In this document: positions 47,118 through 59,900 of the stretch, one piece after another
Layout: every line of letters begins with the position of its first letter
Position numbering within the stretch: position 1 is the stretch's first letter
Assembly (NCBI GenBank): GCA_002110485.1
Contig: MOWL01000045.1
Coordinates: 1,488,001 to 1,552,000, forward strand
Origin: Emergomyces orientalis
Taxonomy: Eukaryota > Ascomycota > Eurotiomycetes > Onygenales > Ajellomycetaceae
DNA length: 64,000 nucleotides
Direction: 5' to 3'
Made by a program: the position numbers and the translations under genes
Notes under the pieces: model-generated
Told to the model about the DNA's origin: nothing
Database searches by the model: none
The model's input: only the letters and a program-made list of their open reading frames with translations

Positions 47118-48825
47118 CTATGCAATCTCCGAGATAGCGGCTCCAGAGATCCTAATATCCAGGAATGGGATAACTGTTAGCAAACTATTTCATAGAAAAC
47201 CCGACGGGGAGGAGAACACTTACACAAAGGTACCATTCGAAGGTTTGCTAATAACCATAGCCTCCTCCAACTTCTCCGAGCTGATATCCGGAAACTTCTT
47301 AAAATAGTACTCTCTCTTCAACGCTTCCGTCACGTCAGCAACTTTATCTTGCGGAACCATATGCACGGTACATCCACCCCACCCGGCGCCAGTCACACGG
47401 CTCCCTAGCGCACCAGCCCGAAGCGCAATTTCGCAAATATCATCCACCTCTGGGCACGTGCAGTCGTACAAGTACCGGCAAGACGCCATCGACTCGTTCA
47501 GCAATTGGCCTAGGTACTTCACATTATGTCCATCCAGGTGGCCCTGGTGCTGGGAGCGAGAGAGGCATGACTTGAAGTCTAGGACCCGCCTTGCCTCTTT
47601 AAAACAATGTAGCGCACGTTGGCGCAGGAGGAACCGCTCCGCTTGCACGGGGAAAGTGGAGAGGAATTGCTTCTCGAGGTCGGGGACGGATATGCCTAGC
47701 AACTCAGCGACATCTTCACGCGTGTACCCCTCTTCCTTGGTCAGCAGGTCTGTGGCGGCCATGATGACGGAGTCCAGTTGGTATTCGAGGGGGTCTTGAA
47801 GGCGGCCTTCCTTGCGCATGAGTTCTTCGTGGAAGTTTCGCAGGCTGTAGCCTAGTGAGCTGGAGTCCTTGGGGAGGACGAGATTGTGCATCTTGGAAAG
47901 GACAGCAGTAGCTAAGGTGCATTCTGCAACCCTCAAGTTGTAGTGTCGCGGTGCTGTTTCGGCTTTGTTGGATGTGATGAAGCTCTGGGCCATGAGGAAG
48001 GTTATTTCTGGGTCTGCTTTAGGAATGGGAACGTGTTGGATATGGAAAGTAGGGAAAAAGCGGACGTAGAGGAGATAGCCGCGGCGGGAGAATATGGAGG
48101 CCGCTTGGTCCATTCTGCGATTTTGGTTAGATATAAGTTGCCTGCTTCGATGCGCGGTAATCTTACCCTCCAGAATATACTCCAACAGCACGCTCCGAAA
48201 CAATAGCTATATCCTGCAGCTCCTGCTTCGAGATATCATAGCCATTTGCCTTGACCCCAGCCAGCGCGCTGGAACAGACAAATGCCGCGCTGCTAGAGAT
48301 CCCTCCGCCAGGTGGCACATTGCCATCCACCAGCACCTCAAAACTAACGGGAGTAAAGTCCCCAGTCTGATCCTTCTCCCGTAAGAATTTCAATGCCACC
48401 CGCAGCCCAGCCTTGAAATAATTTACCCATTCATGTTTCGCCGGGTCAATTTCAACATCTCTATCCTTGGGGATAGTGAACTGCCCAGCAGCAAACTTGG
48501 TATCATTGGTATTGGCCACTTTAGCCCAAGATTCTAGGGTCTTCTCTGCCGGGTGAATCTTGACAGCAATCAGGACATCGACACTGACGGCGGTTGGCAA
48601 GACATCGTAGAGCGAATAGTCGATATGCTCGCCAATGATATTGACTCTTCCGGGGCTCCGCGCCACGAAATCCGGTGCTGCACCGTAGAGCTTCTTGAAT
48701 TTGACAATCAAATTTTTCCAGCGGAGCTTCTGGTCAGAGGATATGCTGGCTCCACCTGCTGGGTCAGTCGAGTAGACGTCTGTGATGGATTCTGTTTGCG
48801 GAACCAGCTCGTTCGAAGGACTCAT
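47118..48825 (-). CDS. GAL1: Galactokinase
   Basis: Exons are complement(47118..47151, 47224..48114, 48167..48825), 527 aa, close to yeast Gal1. Phosphorylates galactose to galactose-1-phosphate (Leloir pathway, cytosol). All three GHMP-kinase motifs are present: galactokinase signature GRVNIIGEHIDY (about 57-68), the ATP-binding PPGGGISSSAA (about 171-181) and RVTGAGWGGC (about 458). The exon 1/2 junction restores YSGGMDQAAS. The last intron is supported by a gtaagt donor, a GCTAAC branch site and a TTAG acceptor, giving the C-terminus GTFVISGAAISEIA. If not spliced, the protein would stop at GTFV. The next gene upstream, the methyltransferase, lies on the same strand. Confidence 0.93.
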
Positions 48826-49669
48826 GGCGATACTTGACGCTAAGTTGGTGGGCGGAGCGGTTTCACAAAGTCGCCACAAAAAACACGAGCTGCTAGTTCG
48901 TTCTCTCAGGCTACCGAGCTACCCAAACGACAGCTGGCAATACTAATCTGTAAGTGGTCGAAAATAGTAGTGAGCCTAGATCGATTTACCATATCTCATT
49001 CGCGTATGTGGTAAAACGGCGGAATGATCCATGGATGCATTTTCCTATTCACCAAAGCTAATATGCGGGGCACACAAGGTTGCATCGTGAGGTCAGCCAA
49101 GAAAAGAGAGGGGTGTAATCACGTGATTGAAGCTTAGCGGATCCATTCATGGTTTCAATATTTGGACCTCATAAGTACATGTACGTACATGTACATTTGA
49201 AGTAACGTAACTCTCAAAAGAAACAAAAAAAATATACATATCAAAAAGGAGGAAAAACAGAACCCGACAAAATATTCCCGAAAAGTGTCTTTTTCAAAAA
49301 GATACTCCATAAGTGATATCAGGACACAACAATAGCTGCTGCCGCTGCAACAGCAACAATGAACAATCATGAACAATAATCAGGTCAAAACAAACAATGG
49401 CAAAGTCCAAAAAATAAGGGAAAGAAAATTGGTACCATGTAACGCACCGTGCCAATGATAGGAGGAAAACCCAAGCAGCTTCAGACTGCCCCTGCCAAAA
49501 ATAAAGGTGAAAATTGAAGTAAAGAACTAAGAAAAAACTTAGAGAAATAGATAAGAAATAGAACAGAACGCGAAGGGGTATTAAGAGTCGGCTGGATATA
49601 TTGAACAGAAAAATTCGAAACGCTTATCTTGCATTTTTAAGGTGATCATTCATATCGGGCCAGAGGCAG
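48826..49669. other. Intergenic: GAL1 promoter and methyltransferase 3' flank
   Basis: 844 bases with a 20-nt perfect palindrome at 49175-49194. Otherwise A-rich. No gene is seen. Confidence 0.5.
49175..49194. repeat. 20-nt perfect palindrome built of GTAC/ATGTAC units
   Basis: The sequence gtacatgtacgtacatgtac reads identically on both strands. It lies about 350 bp upstream of the GAL1 start. Confidence 0.9.
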
Positions 49670-50803
49670 TCAAGAGAGCGGCTTCTGAGCAAATACACGG
49701 TGGCTACAGTAATGGTTAGCTTTTGAATATTTGTTGTCCCCAATACTAAAGACTGGTCCTTACACTGTGGTGTACATATGGTAATCCATATTCTTCAGAT
49801 CATTTCTTGCCCCAGCAAGCAGGGCCTGTATCATGATGTTGTCCCAGTTCAGCATTTTTGTAAAGAGAGCCAACGCATAGGGCTCCAGAGATTCCGACAT
49901 GGCCATCTGCATATAATTCCCGAGTCTTTTCATCTTCCTGTCTGATGACCAAGGCGACAGTGGTATTTTCCGGTTGTCCTCCCCAATGTTCGTGAAGCCC
50001 GCTTCTTGCACAAACTCCCGAAACTTGCAGGCCACATTGACTGGCTTGCCGAATAATTCAGACGCTTCTCCCAAGAGAGTCTGAAACTGATTATAAGCGG
50101 AGGATTCGGGAAGACTGTTGTCGTCAGTCGACGCCCATGCATCGAATTCAGCGAGCTCGATCCAGCCTCCCGGCGCCATGTTGTCAAATGCCTGTTTTAA
50201 CAACCGCGGCCAATTTGCTATCGCTCCGCCCATACCGCGAATATGGATGAATTCAAATGGCTGGGTGTACTGCCAATCCTCCTCGGCATCGTCAACTTCG
50301 AACTGTAGGTTTTCGGGGATGTAGCCAGGTTGTATGGCAGACAGATCAGAGCCTATGACTTTGGCAGTGGGGTGCGCATCAGCAAAATCTATGGCCCACT
50401 ATTTCCAAGTCGTAAACGGTTAGCTGCTGCACAAACTCAGACTTTAAAGGAGGAAAATAAGGGAAATATTAGCTACTCACAATCCCCGTACCACATCCGA
50501 CGTCAAGGGTGCGTCCAACGGTCTTTGGGATGGGGGCTCGATAGAGTTCACCATCATAACTGAGTAGGAACAAGTGGTGTAGCAAATCCAAGCGCTCTTG
50601 CTCCTCCTCGTCGTTTGGCATAAAGTATTCACCTGCGTGATAGGCATGGTATCTTCGATGTCCGAAATATCTGCAAAAATCGAGAGGTAAGACGTTTAGC
50701 TGCGCATATTGAAAACTAATCAGTGGCTTAATGATGGAGTAGAAACAACTAACTCGTAATTGCGAATGCTCGAGGTGAGGGAAAATGTTTCATCCTCGTC
50801 CAT
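49670..50803 (-). CDS. LaeA-like class I SAM-dependent methyltransferase
   Basis: Exons are complement(49670..49703, 49764..50398, 50481..50670, 50754..50803), 302 aa from ATG 50803. The SAM-binding motif LDVGCGTGIWAIDFAD (about 72-88, spanning an intron) is followed by the family signature KVIGSDLSAIQPGYIPENLQ and FEVDDAEEDW, then the post-I region FEFIHIRGMGGAIANW and MAPGGWIELAEFD. The last 12-codon exon gives VFAQKPLS, matching the VYGQKP-type ending of LaeA-like proteins. Such proteins regulate or tailor secondary metabolism in ascomycetes, but many have unknown substrates. The true start may lie further upstream, since the frame is open above this ATG to a possible acceptor near 50853 and family members often have longer N-termini. 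The PKS begins about 3.1 kb away and is divergent. Confidence 0.85.
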
Positions 50804-53800
50804 GGATGCAAAATTCAGCCCGAGACGGATAATAAGGGGTTCAGTCAACTGTTAATATATCAAGATTAATCATGGAGTGTCAGTCCGTTGTGCAAAAGCG
50901 GTTTGCTTGTGTTTTCCCGAGAGAGTGGTTGATACCAAGGATGTGGTTTCCCCATGCTCCTCGCAGGAGACATACAGGCACAAGATGGAACAGACTAGTA
51001 AGGAATAGGAGACGGGAACAAAATTGCCACGCACTTCTGCAGGTTGCTTGGCGCTGGGTGACGGATGGAGGTATGGGGACTTGGACTCTTCACCCTGTCC
51101 CAAGTCAAAGAAAAAGGCCAGGAAATGCCCACAAGAGGTGTTTCATGTGACAAAAAAACGATGTGGCTCATTGTTACCCTGTAGGAGAGGGAGGCGGTCT
51201 GGCGAAAATGAATTTCGAGAGATTTCAGAAGACCCCAGAGACTGAGGCCCCAGCTGATAAACTAAGCTTCAAGGGGGCAGGAGCGCCGCCAAACCCAAAA
51301 AAAAGATCAACTTTAATATTATTACGGAGTATTGTTCCCATAGTTGTTGCAACACCACACAAAATGGGGTGAGGGCTTGAGAGAGAGAGAGAGAGAGAGA
51401 GATCAACGTATCCCGGCGTGATGGAAAACAATAGCCGTGGCAATTGCCAGATCCCTGGCTGTAACTTTTGCAAGTAAGGACAGGGCAACCTTCACATTGT
51501 CCCGCGGCGGTGGCTGCGCAGTCAGGTCTAGTGAGGACTAGTACAAGAGCTATGTCTTGCCAGTAAACCCTACCAAAGTTCACGAGGGCCCGCGCACGAA
51601 TCGGCAACAATTCAAAATCCATCCGCTGCTCGGCAACAGGGTCTCCCCCGGCTAAAATGCCACTTCGCAACCATCTGATTCTCAGCAATCAATAATGGAC
51701 GTCTTCAGCAAAGCACGAGGAAAGGGACAATAATGTCATTTATTTTCACCTTCGGCCTCGAACACGAGCTAGGGTGAGGCCTGTCACATTGGTTTTGAAG
51801 CGGCTCCACACAGCCCAGATACCAGGAAAGGATGCCCTCAATGGGGGTGCTTGAGTTTTCTGTGGTTGGTCGTTGCAGAATAATAAATTTTAGTTCTGGT
51901 TATTTGATTAATTGTGCTATTTCTGGGGTCAAAGCTGGCTCTTCTTGTGGTTGCTCGCTTCCCGCCCGGGCTGGTCCGGCTGCCCCGTGCTAGCTTGGAT
52001 GATCCACAAATTTTAAATGGTCACAGCTTATACTCCATAGTTGGTGTGAAGTTAGTCCCTGCACAAGTTTCCAAGGTTTTCAATAATGTCCACAAATTAA
52101 ATGTACAAACGGTCTCTATCTGCTCTTGCGCTGCTGGCGCCATGACATCCTCGGTCTTCAAACCAGAGCCATGGCCGACTATGGGCCTTGTAAGTTGTAA
52201 GAGTTGGAACGCAGTGTTGCTAGCCACTCTAGGAAGGTATTTTAGCCATCTATGGGTCAAGACTAGCGCGTTAGCTAAATGCAAGTCTATAAAATGCTAA
52301 TCACATCTGGCTTATCCGTGGTAGACTGCGCTAGATCCTGGAGACAATTTAGTATGGACTGGCCAACGCAACCCAAGAATTATGAAAATCAAGCTGGTAT
52401 TATTCTTTAGTTCGAATACTTCATTTCTCTCCAGAGAAGAATGTTGGGCAGAGCCCGAGATTTATCTTAACAAGTTAAAATACTCCGTAATATGTATGGA
52501 GTCATATGTGCTGAGGAAAAAATCAATTGCTCGGAAGTATTCCGGGGTGCCCAGAGTTGAACATCGCCTAGATTTGGAGTCATGATGAACTTGTTTTGCA
52601 CCATGCTCAACTGTAACCCTCTAGCGGGCATTTGCGCGTGTCAAAAAAGGAACAACGCATCAGGATAGGACGCAGCGCGGTGGGGTACATATGCGGCCAC
52701 TAGAGGGCCATCCGGGCAGACCTGGAGTTTGACGCTATGTTGCAGCGCTGACACCGGATTGCACTCGCTATTGGCCCATTTGACTCCCTAAACGACATGC
52801 GCACTACTGCATCCGAAAACGTTGAATCCTCCCTCGTGCATGAAGCATGCGGCTCTGGCAGAAACACTGGACTAGCGGGCACATCTCTTCATGAGACATT
52901 TTGAACTCTCCCACACACAATACGCATATTCAGACTCGATCTACTGATAGTGCACCAGCCAAAAGAGTAGTTGACCTTGGATTCTTTGAAAGATGACTCA
53001 TGTTACCCGCTGCGCCAGGAACATGGCTACGAAATATCATAGGGAAGTCAAAACGGCTGAGGAACAATCCTTCTGCTGCAAATATCACAACTCATTGTAT
53101 TGTTATCTATGCAGGGTATCTAGGTCTCGTATGAAAAGGATTACGCGGGAATTTAAAAAACACCTTGCTAGCCGGGAAGGTTTGTAGCGTTACTTTCGGC
53201 CCGAAACCCTTAGACCATGCCGCGACTCGCGCGGGCATGTTGGACCTCCGCAGTTAAGCTTCATGCCAGTTCGTCCCTCAAATCCCAGCCTTGGTTTGCC
53301 TCGTTAGCTGAAATTAGTCAATCCAAAATACAGCTTTATTACTGCTACAAGAGCCCCTTGTGAAAGTGACGTGGCTCCAGCATTGCGACCTTGACGATGC
53401 ATTCCCCGATACAACTGCAAGTTCGGGGTCTTCCTTTATCGCCTACTCAGGAGATTACGCCCGTTTAGAGCGCTTTGCGCTCGTTGACCTCCTGGTCTCC
53501 ATCTTTGCCCCGCCCCCGTTAAAGTTACCACTGGCCAAGTCCCCAGTGATCGCTTCTAATCCACTAAAAATGGACAATTAATAATACGTGGCCTGAACTG
53601 ATTGATTTTTGAAGATGATGTTGAAAAGCATGGCTTATGCAGGGCTATCTAGCGGGAATAGGGGGAGGGGGAAGGGGAGGAGGAGGGAAGAGTGGGAAAG
53701 AACTAGATTCAGGCTGCTGCTGGTCCAGGGTGTTGTAAATATATAGGATGGACGAGACCTCAGGATGAGAATGATATATCAAGATCCTCAGCTATCTGCG

Positions 53801-53946
53801 GATAGGGGGTGAAAATTCCCCACTATTATCGACAAAGACGAGCGATCTAAAAGAACCGTCTTTTCAGCAGAGAGCATCTGCCAAAACCCGAATCACCGTT
53901 AAGCTTCGCACCCTTGAGCTTCGCACTCTCTATTTTTAGAGTGTTT
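50804..53946. other. 3.1-kb gene-poor region between the methyltransferase and the PKS
   Basis: No supportable gene is seen on either strand. It contains a short (GA)n tract at about 51379-51402, TACGGAGTA-type words at 51323-51331 and 52481-52489 (the second followed by a near-inverted copy at 52495), and a purine-rich G/A block at about 53650-53700 upstream of the PKS. A tatata word near 53738 may serve the PKS promoter. Decayed transposon sequence is possible but unproven. Confidence 0.5.
52481..52502. repeat. TACTCCGTA with near-inverted TATGGAGT
   Basis: The two halves are 5 nt apart and complementary except for one C/T-type difference, so a small hairpin is possible. The same word occurs at 17515 and 51323. 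Confidence 0.5.
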
Positions 53947-56900
53947 ATGCCCGTCATGAGTGATTCTCATCTCCCACTGGCCATTGTCGGGTTCTCAGCG
54001 CGCTACGCGCAGGAAGCGAGCACTCCAGAAAAGTTTTGGGAATTTTTATTAAGAGGACGTCAATCAACCACTCCGATCCCAAAAGACCGATTCAATGCGG
54101 ATGCATATTATCACCCTGATCTTGATCATGGTGGAACGGTTCGTTTTTTTAATTTAGTCTTTTTTATGGGCATTATGTTAACATTATATGCAGTTTCATG
54201 TCAAGGGTGGCCACTTTCTGTCGGATGACCCCTTGGGTTTTGACGCTGGATTCTTCCGTATCAGCCAGACCGAAGTCCTGACTTTGGATCCTCAACAACG
54301 CCTTGTGATGGAAAATGTGTACCACGCCCTTGAGAACGGTAAGATATGATAGTAGACTTTTCGTCGGATGCATTTTACTTTTAGAATTCTGACTCGCCTT
54401 GAACTCAACAGCCGGAATTCCCATGGAACAGGCAATATCCTCCAAGACTGCCGTTTTCGCGGCTGGCTTCAACCATGACCACAGGAATCTTCTAAATGCA
54501 GATATTGAAACATCCTTAAAACATAAGTCGACTGGCTCAGAGCAGTCCATCATTTCAAACCGGGTCAGCTGGTTTTACGACTTTCACGGGCCCAGCGTTA
54601 CGATTGATACTGCGTGCTCGAGTGGCCTTGTTTCCCTTCACCTAGCTTCCCAGAGTTTGAAGTCCGGTGACAGTGAGATGGTACTGCTTTCAATCTCTTA
54701 ACCTGTCTATTTTGTTATACTAACAATGTTCTCTAGGCTGTTGTGACTGGTGGAAGTATCATTAGCCATGTTGGAGATATTATCGCATTCAGTCATTCTG
54801 GTGTCCTTGGCGCATCAGGAAAATGTTTTACGTTCGATCACAGAGCCGAAGGCTATGCTCGTGGAGAAGGTGTGGGAACCGTCATTGTCAAAAGGTTATC
54901 AGATGCCCTTAGAGATGGAAATACGATACGAGCGGTGATTCGCGGAACCCTCGTGAACCAAGACGGCCGTACACCAGGCATTTCCCTTCCAAGCGCTCAG
55001 GCACAGGAAAGCTTAATTCGCCAACTATACAGCAACGCGAGACTGGATCCGAGGGACACAGTGTTTGTTGAAGCACACGGAACTGGCACGCCGGTAGGAG
55101 ACCCGATCGAAACCAGGGCTATTACCAGTGCGTTTGGTTCCGAACACCGCAAAGAACCGTTATATGTTGGCGCCCTGAAAGCAAGCATTGGACATCTTGA
55201 AGGTGGCGCAGGGATTGCAGGGATCATCAAATCAATCATGATTTTGGAAGCTGGCATTATCCCCCCCAATGTCAACTTTGAGAAAGTCAATCCAAACATC
55301 CCTAAGGATGAGTGGAATCTTGAGTTTCCCACAGAGTGTATACCTTGGCCCAAGCCAGGAATTCGTCGCATATCCGTGAACTCATTTGGCTTTGGTGGAA
55401 CTAATGCACACTGCATTTTGGACGATGCATACCACTTTCTGCAGGAGCAAGGCCTTGCCGGCATCCACAGAACTCGCACATTGGCTCCAACTAAGTTAGA
55501 AATCAATCAGATTGTTACCTCCCTGAAGAAATTTTACCAGGAACTACAGGACCCTACTAACGGTGATGTGAAGCTTACTAATGGAGAGACCACCAATGGC
55601 ATTAATGGTGAGACTGTGAATGGAACTAATGGTGAGGCCGTGCATGGGACCAATGGAAAGGCTGTTAATGGCACGAACGGGGAGACTGTGAACGGCTTTC
55701 ACGAAGTGCCTGAAACTCCTTCTAGACATGAGACGAAAATACCACGACTATTTATCTTGTCCGCCTTCGACAAGGATGGTGTGAAGAGAACTGCTTCGGA
55801 TTTGAGGGATTACCTTGCAACAAAAAGCTCCTTGCCGTCGAATGATCCCGAGGAGTTTCTCAGTGACCTGGCGTACACGCTTTCCCAAAGGAGATCAGAT
55901 TTCCGATGGAAAAGCTATCTCGTCGCAGAGTCAATCTCGGAGCTCGAAGAAAATTTATCCGCTGTTAAAACTCGATCCAAACCCGCGAACAATGATCGTC
56001 CTCCCAGAATTGGGTTCGTCTTCACTGGTCAGGGCGCCCAGTATCATGGAATGGGCAAGCAGTTCATGATATACCCAGTCTTTCGAAAGAGCTTGGAGGA
56101 TGCGACGGCATACCTGAAGGCGCTTGGAAGTCCATGGTCTCTAATGGGTATGTGTTTCACCCATCTCATGACGATATATTGCTTTATTAATTTCTGCACC
56201 AGACGAACTTCTTCGAGACCACGAGAGCTCAAATATTCATTCTCCTGCCATTGCCCATCCTGCATCGACCTCTCTCCAAGTCGCTCTTGTGGAACTTCTA
56301 GCTTCCTGGAACGTTTATCCTACTCGTGTGGTTGGCCATTCCTCCGGTGAAATCGCTGCGGCGTACTGCGCTGGTAAAATATCTCGGGAGTCTGCATGGG
56401 GAGCCGCATACTACCGTGGGTTTGTGTCTGCAAAGCAACAAAATGCCAAAGGATCTATGATTGCGGTTGGTTTAGATCAGGAAAAGTTGAGGGTTTATAT
56501 GGACAAAATACATGCGGCTCACAAAGGGGAGTTGGTCGTTGGGTGTTACAATGGTCCAAGAAACAATACCGTCTCAGGGGACGAAGTGATGATCGACGCT
56601 CTGAAGGAGTTACTTGATTCAGAAGATATTTTCGCGCGCAAACTCAAGGTTCAAAATGCCTACCATTCATCCCATATGCAGACTCTCGCCGAAGAATACT
56701 TGGAATTGATGGGCTCACCCCCTTCCGGACAGCGCTTCGGTTCTAATCGCCATATCCAGATGTTTTCCACAATTACAGGGAAAAGGAGCGAAGACCTTGA
56801 GCTCACCACCTCATATTGGGCTGACAATATGGTCTCGCCCGTTCGTTTCACGAATGGCTTGCGTTCTATGCTCTTCCAGCCAAATGAAGGCGATCTCGAG

Positions 56901-59900
56901 TCCCGCCAATTCGACAAAACTTTTATAGATGAAATCATTGAAGTGGGCCCTCACTCAGCACTACAAAGTGCAATTAAGCAGACGATCGCTGCCACTGCTT
57001 CCGCGCCTCCAGTTTCATATATGTCCCTCCTTAATCGTCAAGACCCTAGTATCCGTACAATGATGGATGCTGTCGGTAGCCTGAGCGGCAAGGCAGCCCC
57101 AGTCAATATCCATGAAGTCAATCATGGCTTCACTGGGCAAGAGGGCAATGAACGGAACCCACAGCTACTTGTCAGCCTACCTCCATACTCCTTTAACCAT
57201 GACGAGAGAGGCTATTACGAAAGCAGACTGAGCAAAAAAATTCGTTTCCGAGAATTCCCACGACATCAGCTCTTTGGTGCGCCCGTCCAAGACTGGAATC
57301 GACAGAATCGCAAATGGCGACATTTCCTCAGAACTTATGAAAACCCTTGGCTAAAAGAGCATATGGTATGTTACATACTCGGAACATGGATGGCATATGC
57401 GTTTTTTTGGATGCTAATTTCGTCACTCTAGGTAACTGGACGTTGTGTCCTTCCCGCAGCTGCATATTTGACAATGGTGACCGAGGCAGTAAGGCAAGTC
57501 ACTGGCGATGCTGTCAAGCTAACCGGAATAAGACTGAAGAACGTGTCCATAAAATCCGCCCTTGTGGTTCCTGATACGAAAGATGGCGTGGAGGTGTCCT
57601 TATCCATTCACCCTGTGAACGAATCGAACCATTGGGAGTCTACCGTGTGGAAATGGTTCCAGGTTTCCTCATACATCTCGGCTCATGATGATTGGATCGA
57701 GCACTGCTCAGGCTATTTTTCTGTCGAATATAAAACCTCTCCAGACCCAATCGGCAATGGCCGCGAGAGTGAAGCAGCAACCCAAGCTTGGAAAAATGAA
57801 ATGGAACAGGGCTCACGGAATTGCCAGACGCCGCTAGATATTGGAAAGCTCTTTGACAATTTCGAGACGGTTGGCCTAAAATACGGTCCTCTTTTCAAGA
57901 ACTTATCTAATGTCACTAGCAGCGATCAACAGCGGGGGGTCATAATGGGCACGGCAACCACCCCTGAATTGGCATCTGCAATGCCAAAGGGTTATCTTGA
58001 TTCTCACGTCATTCATCCCGTCACATTGGACAGCATGTTTGTTGCTGGACTTGTCGCGATCTGTGACCATGGGGGGCAGGCCGTTTTGAAGCGGCCAATG
58101 GTACCGACTTTCATCAAAGAATCGTGGATTTCCACAGATAACAATTCTCAAGCAGGAGCCGATTTTCGATGTCACGGACAAGCTTCCCTAGAAGCATACG
58201 ATTCTTATAATTTTGACATCAAATGTTCGGATGGATCCAGCGATCAGCCACGGGTCTCTCTCTCAGGAGTTCGCTTCACACCCTTATCGGATGAGGATGC
58301 TTCGCTAAGCGGTACACAGCAACACGGTTACTCTATGGACTGGACGCTTGATATCGATATGCTGGAGTCGGGAGAATTTCACGAGGCAGTGTCGGTCGAA
58401 CCGTCGGCGTCGTACGAGGAGCAGCAAAACTTGTTCGAAAAGCTACAGCTCGCATCGGCGCTTCTGATTACCGATGCCCTTAATGAGCTTAAGGATACCC
58501 CTGTCAAGCCTCCCACAGGCCATTTGCAAAAGTATTACGAATGGATGCATCGGATTGCGGACGATGTCGCAGCAAATTCAGTTGCACATGCCCCGCTCAG
58601 CTCATGGAAAAAGTATTCTGAGGATCCAAGCCTAAAAACGGAGCTTTACCAGGAAGTCGAAAAGCTCAACAAGGATGGAGAACTTATGATTCGCCTAGGT
58701 TCTCAGATTCCGGAAATCATGCGAAATGAAGTCGATCCACTGTATCTCATGTTTGGTCAAGACGACATCATGACCTCCTACTACGAGGAGGTTTTACATG
58801 AGGGCGACGCTACGGAGAATGTGGATGCATATTTATCGCTCCTGGGTGACAACTACAGCGATCTCGAAATCCTCGAAGTCGGCGCCGGAACTGGAAGCTT
58901 CGCTCGACTTCTTTTGAATATTCTCGCGCCAAGGTCCGGAAAGGAGAACACGGATAGCACAAATACGGTTGCCCAGTACACCTTCACAGATATTTCACCT
59001 AGCTTCTTTTCAAAAGCAAGGGAGAATCTGGGCGAATGGGCGGACCTTCTTACATTCGAGAAGTTAGATATCGAACGCGATCCAACAACTCAAGGATTCA
59101 GTGCCAAAAAATATGACTTGATCATTGCGCACAACGTGCTTCATGCCACACCAGACCTAGGAAAATCTCTCGAAAATACTCAGCGTTTGTTGAAGCCTGG
59201 TGGCAAAATCATGGTCCACGAAGTGGTCAGACCAGATATTGTCTGGCCGTCACTTATATTTGGTCTTCTCTCTGGCTGGTGGCTGTCAAATGAGCCGAAC
59301 CGCGAATGGTGCCCTCTCATCACGCTTCCCCAATGGGACGATCTTCTTCGTCAGAAGGGATTTTCGGGAGTTGAAATCGAGATACCCAATTCGCGATATC
59401 CTGAGTTTGTAAAGCTAAGCACAATGATTTCTTCTGCTGTCCCAGATTCTTCCGACAGTGGCCGTGCTGGAAACGATGTCATCATCCTTGCTCCTGCCTC
59501 CGGATCTGATCACGATTTCATTCACAAATTAAAATCTGAACTTGTGCAAAACGCCGGAGTTACGAACTGCGCTGTCATGCAACTACATGAATTTATCGGA
59601 ATGGATACCACAAACGTTATCTGCGTCTCTCTCTTAGAACTTGAAAGCCCCGTGCTTCTTGACATTTCCGAAGATGACTTCAAAAATCTTCAACAATTCT
59701 TTTCAACATGCAAAAGATTGCTGTGGATAACAGGAGATCCACTCACCCAGCCGGCGTTCAACATGAGCACCGGCATGGTGCGTACACTTCGATGGGAACG
59801 CGATGCGGAGAGCCCAAATTTTGTTACCCTTGCACTTGGCGATTCCCGCTCTTCCCCCGCTAAATCAGTCATCAATTTTGCATCAAAGATATTCCGTTAT

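Noticed and set aside
52993..53187. 64-codon frame upstream of the PKS
   Set aside because: No similarity recognised and no splice signals that extend it. Probably chance in gene-poor DNA.
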